Assembly (NCBI GenBank): GCA_025457845.1
Contig: JALOTO010000085.1
Coordinates: forward strand, 1 to 6,721
DNA: 6,721 nt
DNA from: Thermoplasmata archaeon
GTDB taxonomy: Archaea > Thermoplasmatota > Thermoplasmata > UBA10834
Direction: 5' to 3'
Below are positions 6,584 to 6,721 of this stretch, in pieces (the stretch's first letter is position 1; every line of letters begins with the position of its first letter). Under the pieces are notes generated by a model. That model saw nothing but the letters and a program-made list of their open reading frames with translations, was not told the origin of the DNA and made no database searches. The translations under genes were made by a program, and so were the position numbers.

Positions 6584-6721
6584 CTACATCCAGGCCCTGT
6601 CCCGCTTCGGCGCGCCTGGAACATAGTTGTCCTCGAACGGCTGGCGCTTGTCCTCCTCGCTGTACCAGTCGTGCTCATCGTCAATCGCGCAGCTGCGGTA
6701 CGCCACATCGGACACATGTTT
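6584..6721 (-). CDS. C-terminal end of an unrecognised protein, cut by the window edge
   Basis: The minus strand is open from the right edge to a TAG at 6584-6586, giving 45 residues. The piece is hydrophilic and rich in Asp/Glu, Arg and Tyr (IDDEHDWYSEEDKR in the middle, NYVPGAPKRDRAWM at the end), with one cysteine. Third codon positions are mostly G or C, like the neighbouring genes, and a terminator-like stem-loop follows the stop, so it is probably a real gene end. A second minus-strand frame is also open here to a TGA further on, but its composition (Thr/Arg/Ser-rich) looks like a shadow. I do not recognise the family. The gene converges with the transporter operon and has no evident link to it. 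Confidence 0.6.
   Translation of the reverse strand, partial: KHVSDVAYRSCAIDDEHDWYSEEDKRQPFEDNYVPGAPKRDRAWM

Noticed and set aside
1..6721. Search for CRISPR arrays, tRNA or rRNA genes, insertion sequences and long direct repeats.
   Set aside because: No repeat-spacer pattern, cloverleaf, transposase or long repeat was found by reading both strands. Almost all of the window is explained by the listed genes.

Overview
The window most likely comes from an archaeon with a GC-rich genome. A TATA-box-like element (TTATAAATA) lies at the expected place upstream of the main operon. The SD sequences are strong, AGG (Arg) and ATA (Ile) codons are frequent, the partial gene at the left edge resembles cysteine-rich Fe-S proteins I associate with methanogens and relatives, and the substrate-binding protein has an N-terminal membrane anchor instead of a bacterial lipobox. 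A Thermoplasmatota-like or methanogen-related source fits, but this is inference and not proven by the window.

Layout: (1) Positions 1-585, minus strand: the N-terminal 195 residues of a cysteine-rich iron-sulfur (ferredoxin-like) protein that runs off the left edge. (2) Positions 586-870: a divergent intergenic region with an inverted repeat (709-737), a TATA element inside a second, short inverted repeat (739-754), two small stem-loops (807-843) and a clear SD. (3) Positions 871-6482, plus strand: a complete five-gene peptide/nickel-class (Dpp/Opp) ABC importer operon. The order is substrate-binding protein, permease B, permease C, ATPase D, ATPase F. A 111-base gap holding a GC-rich stem-loop separates the binding protein from the other four genes, which overlap each other by 4, 4 and about 11 bases. 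(4) Positions 6483-6583: a short convergent intergenic region with a stem-loop plus T-run that reads as a terminator for the minus strand. (5) Positions 6584-6721, minus strand: the last 45 residues of an unrecognised gene entering from the right.

How the genes work together: the membrane-tethered binding protein captures a peptide or similar ligand outside the cell and delivers it to a B/C permease heterodimer. The D/F ATPase pair powers transport. The substrate cannot be read from sequence alone. The gap and stem-loop after the binding-protein gene fit the usual need for more binding protein than membrane complex, and the overlapping starts suggest translational coupling of the rest.

I found no clearly new system. 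The window is mainly a standard transporter operon. The points most worth a second look are the shortened C-terminus of the F ATPase, which keeps only part of the cysteine cluster that its partner D keeps whole, and the symmetric elements packed around the divergent promoter.
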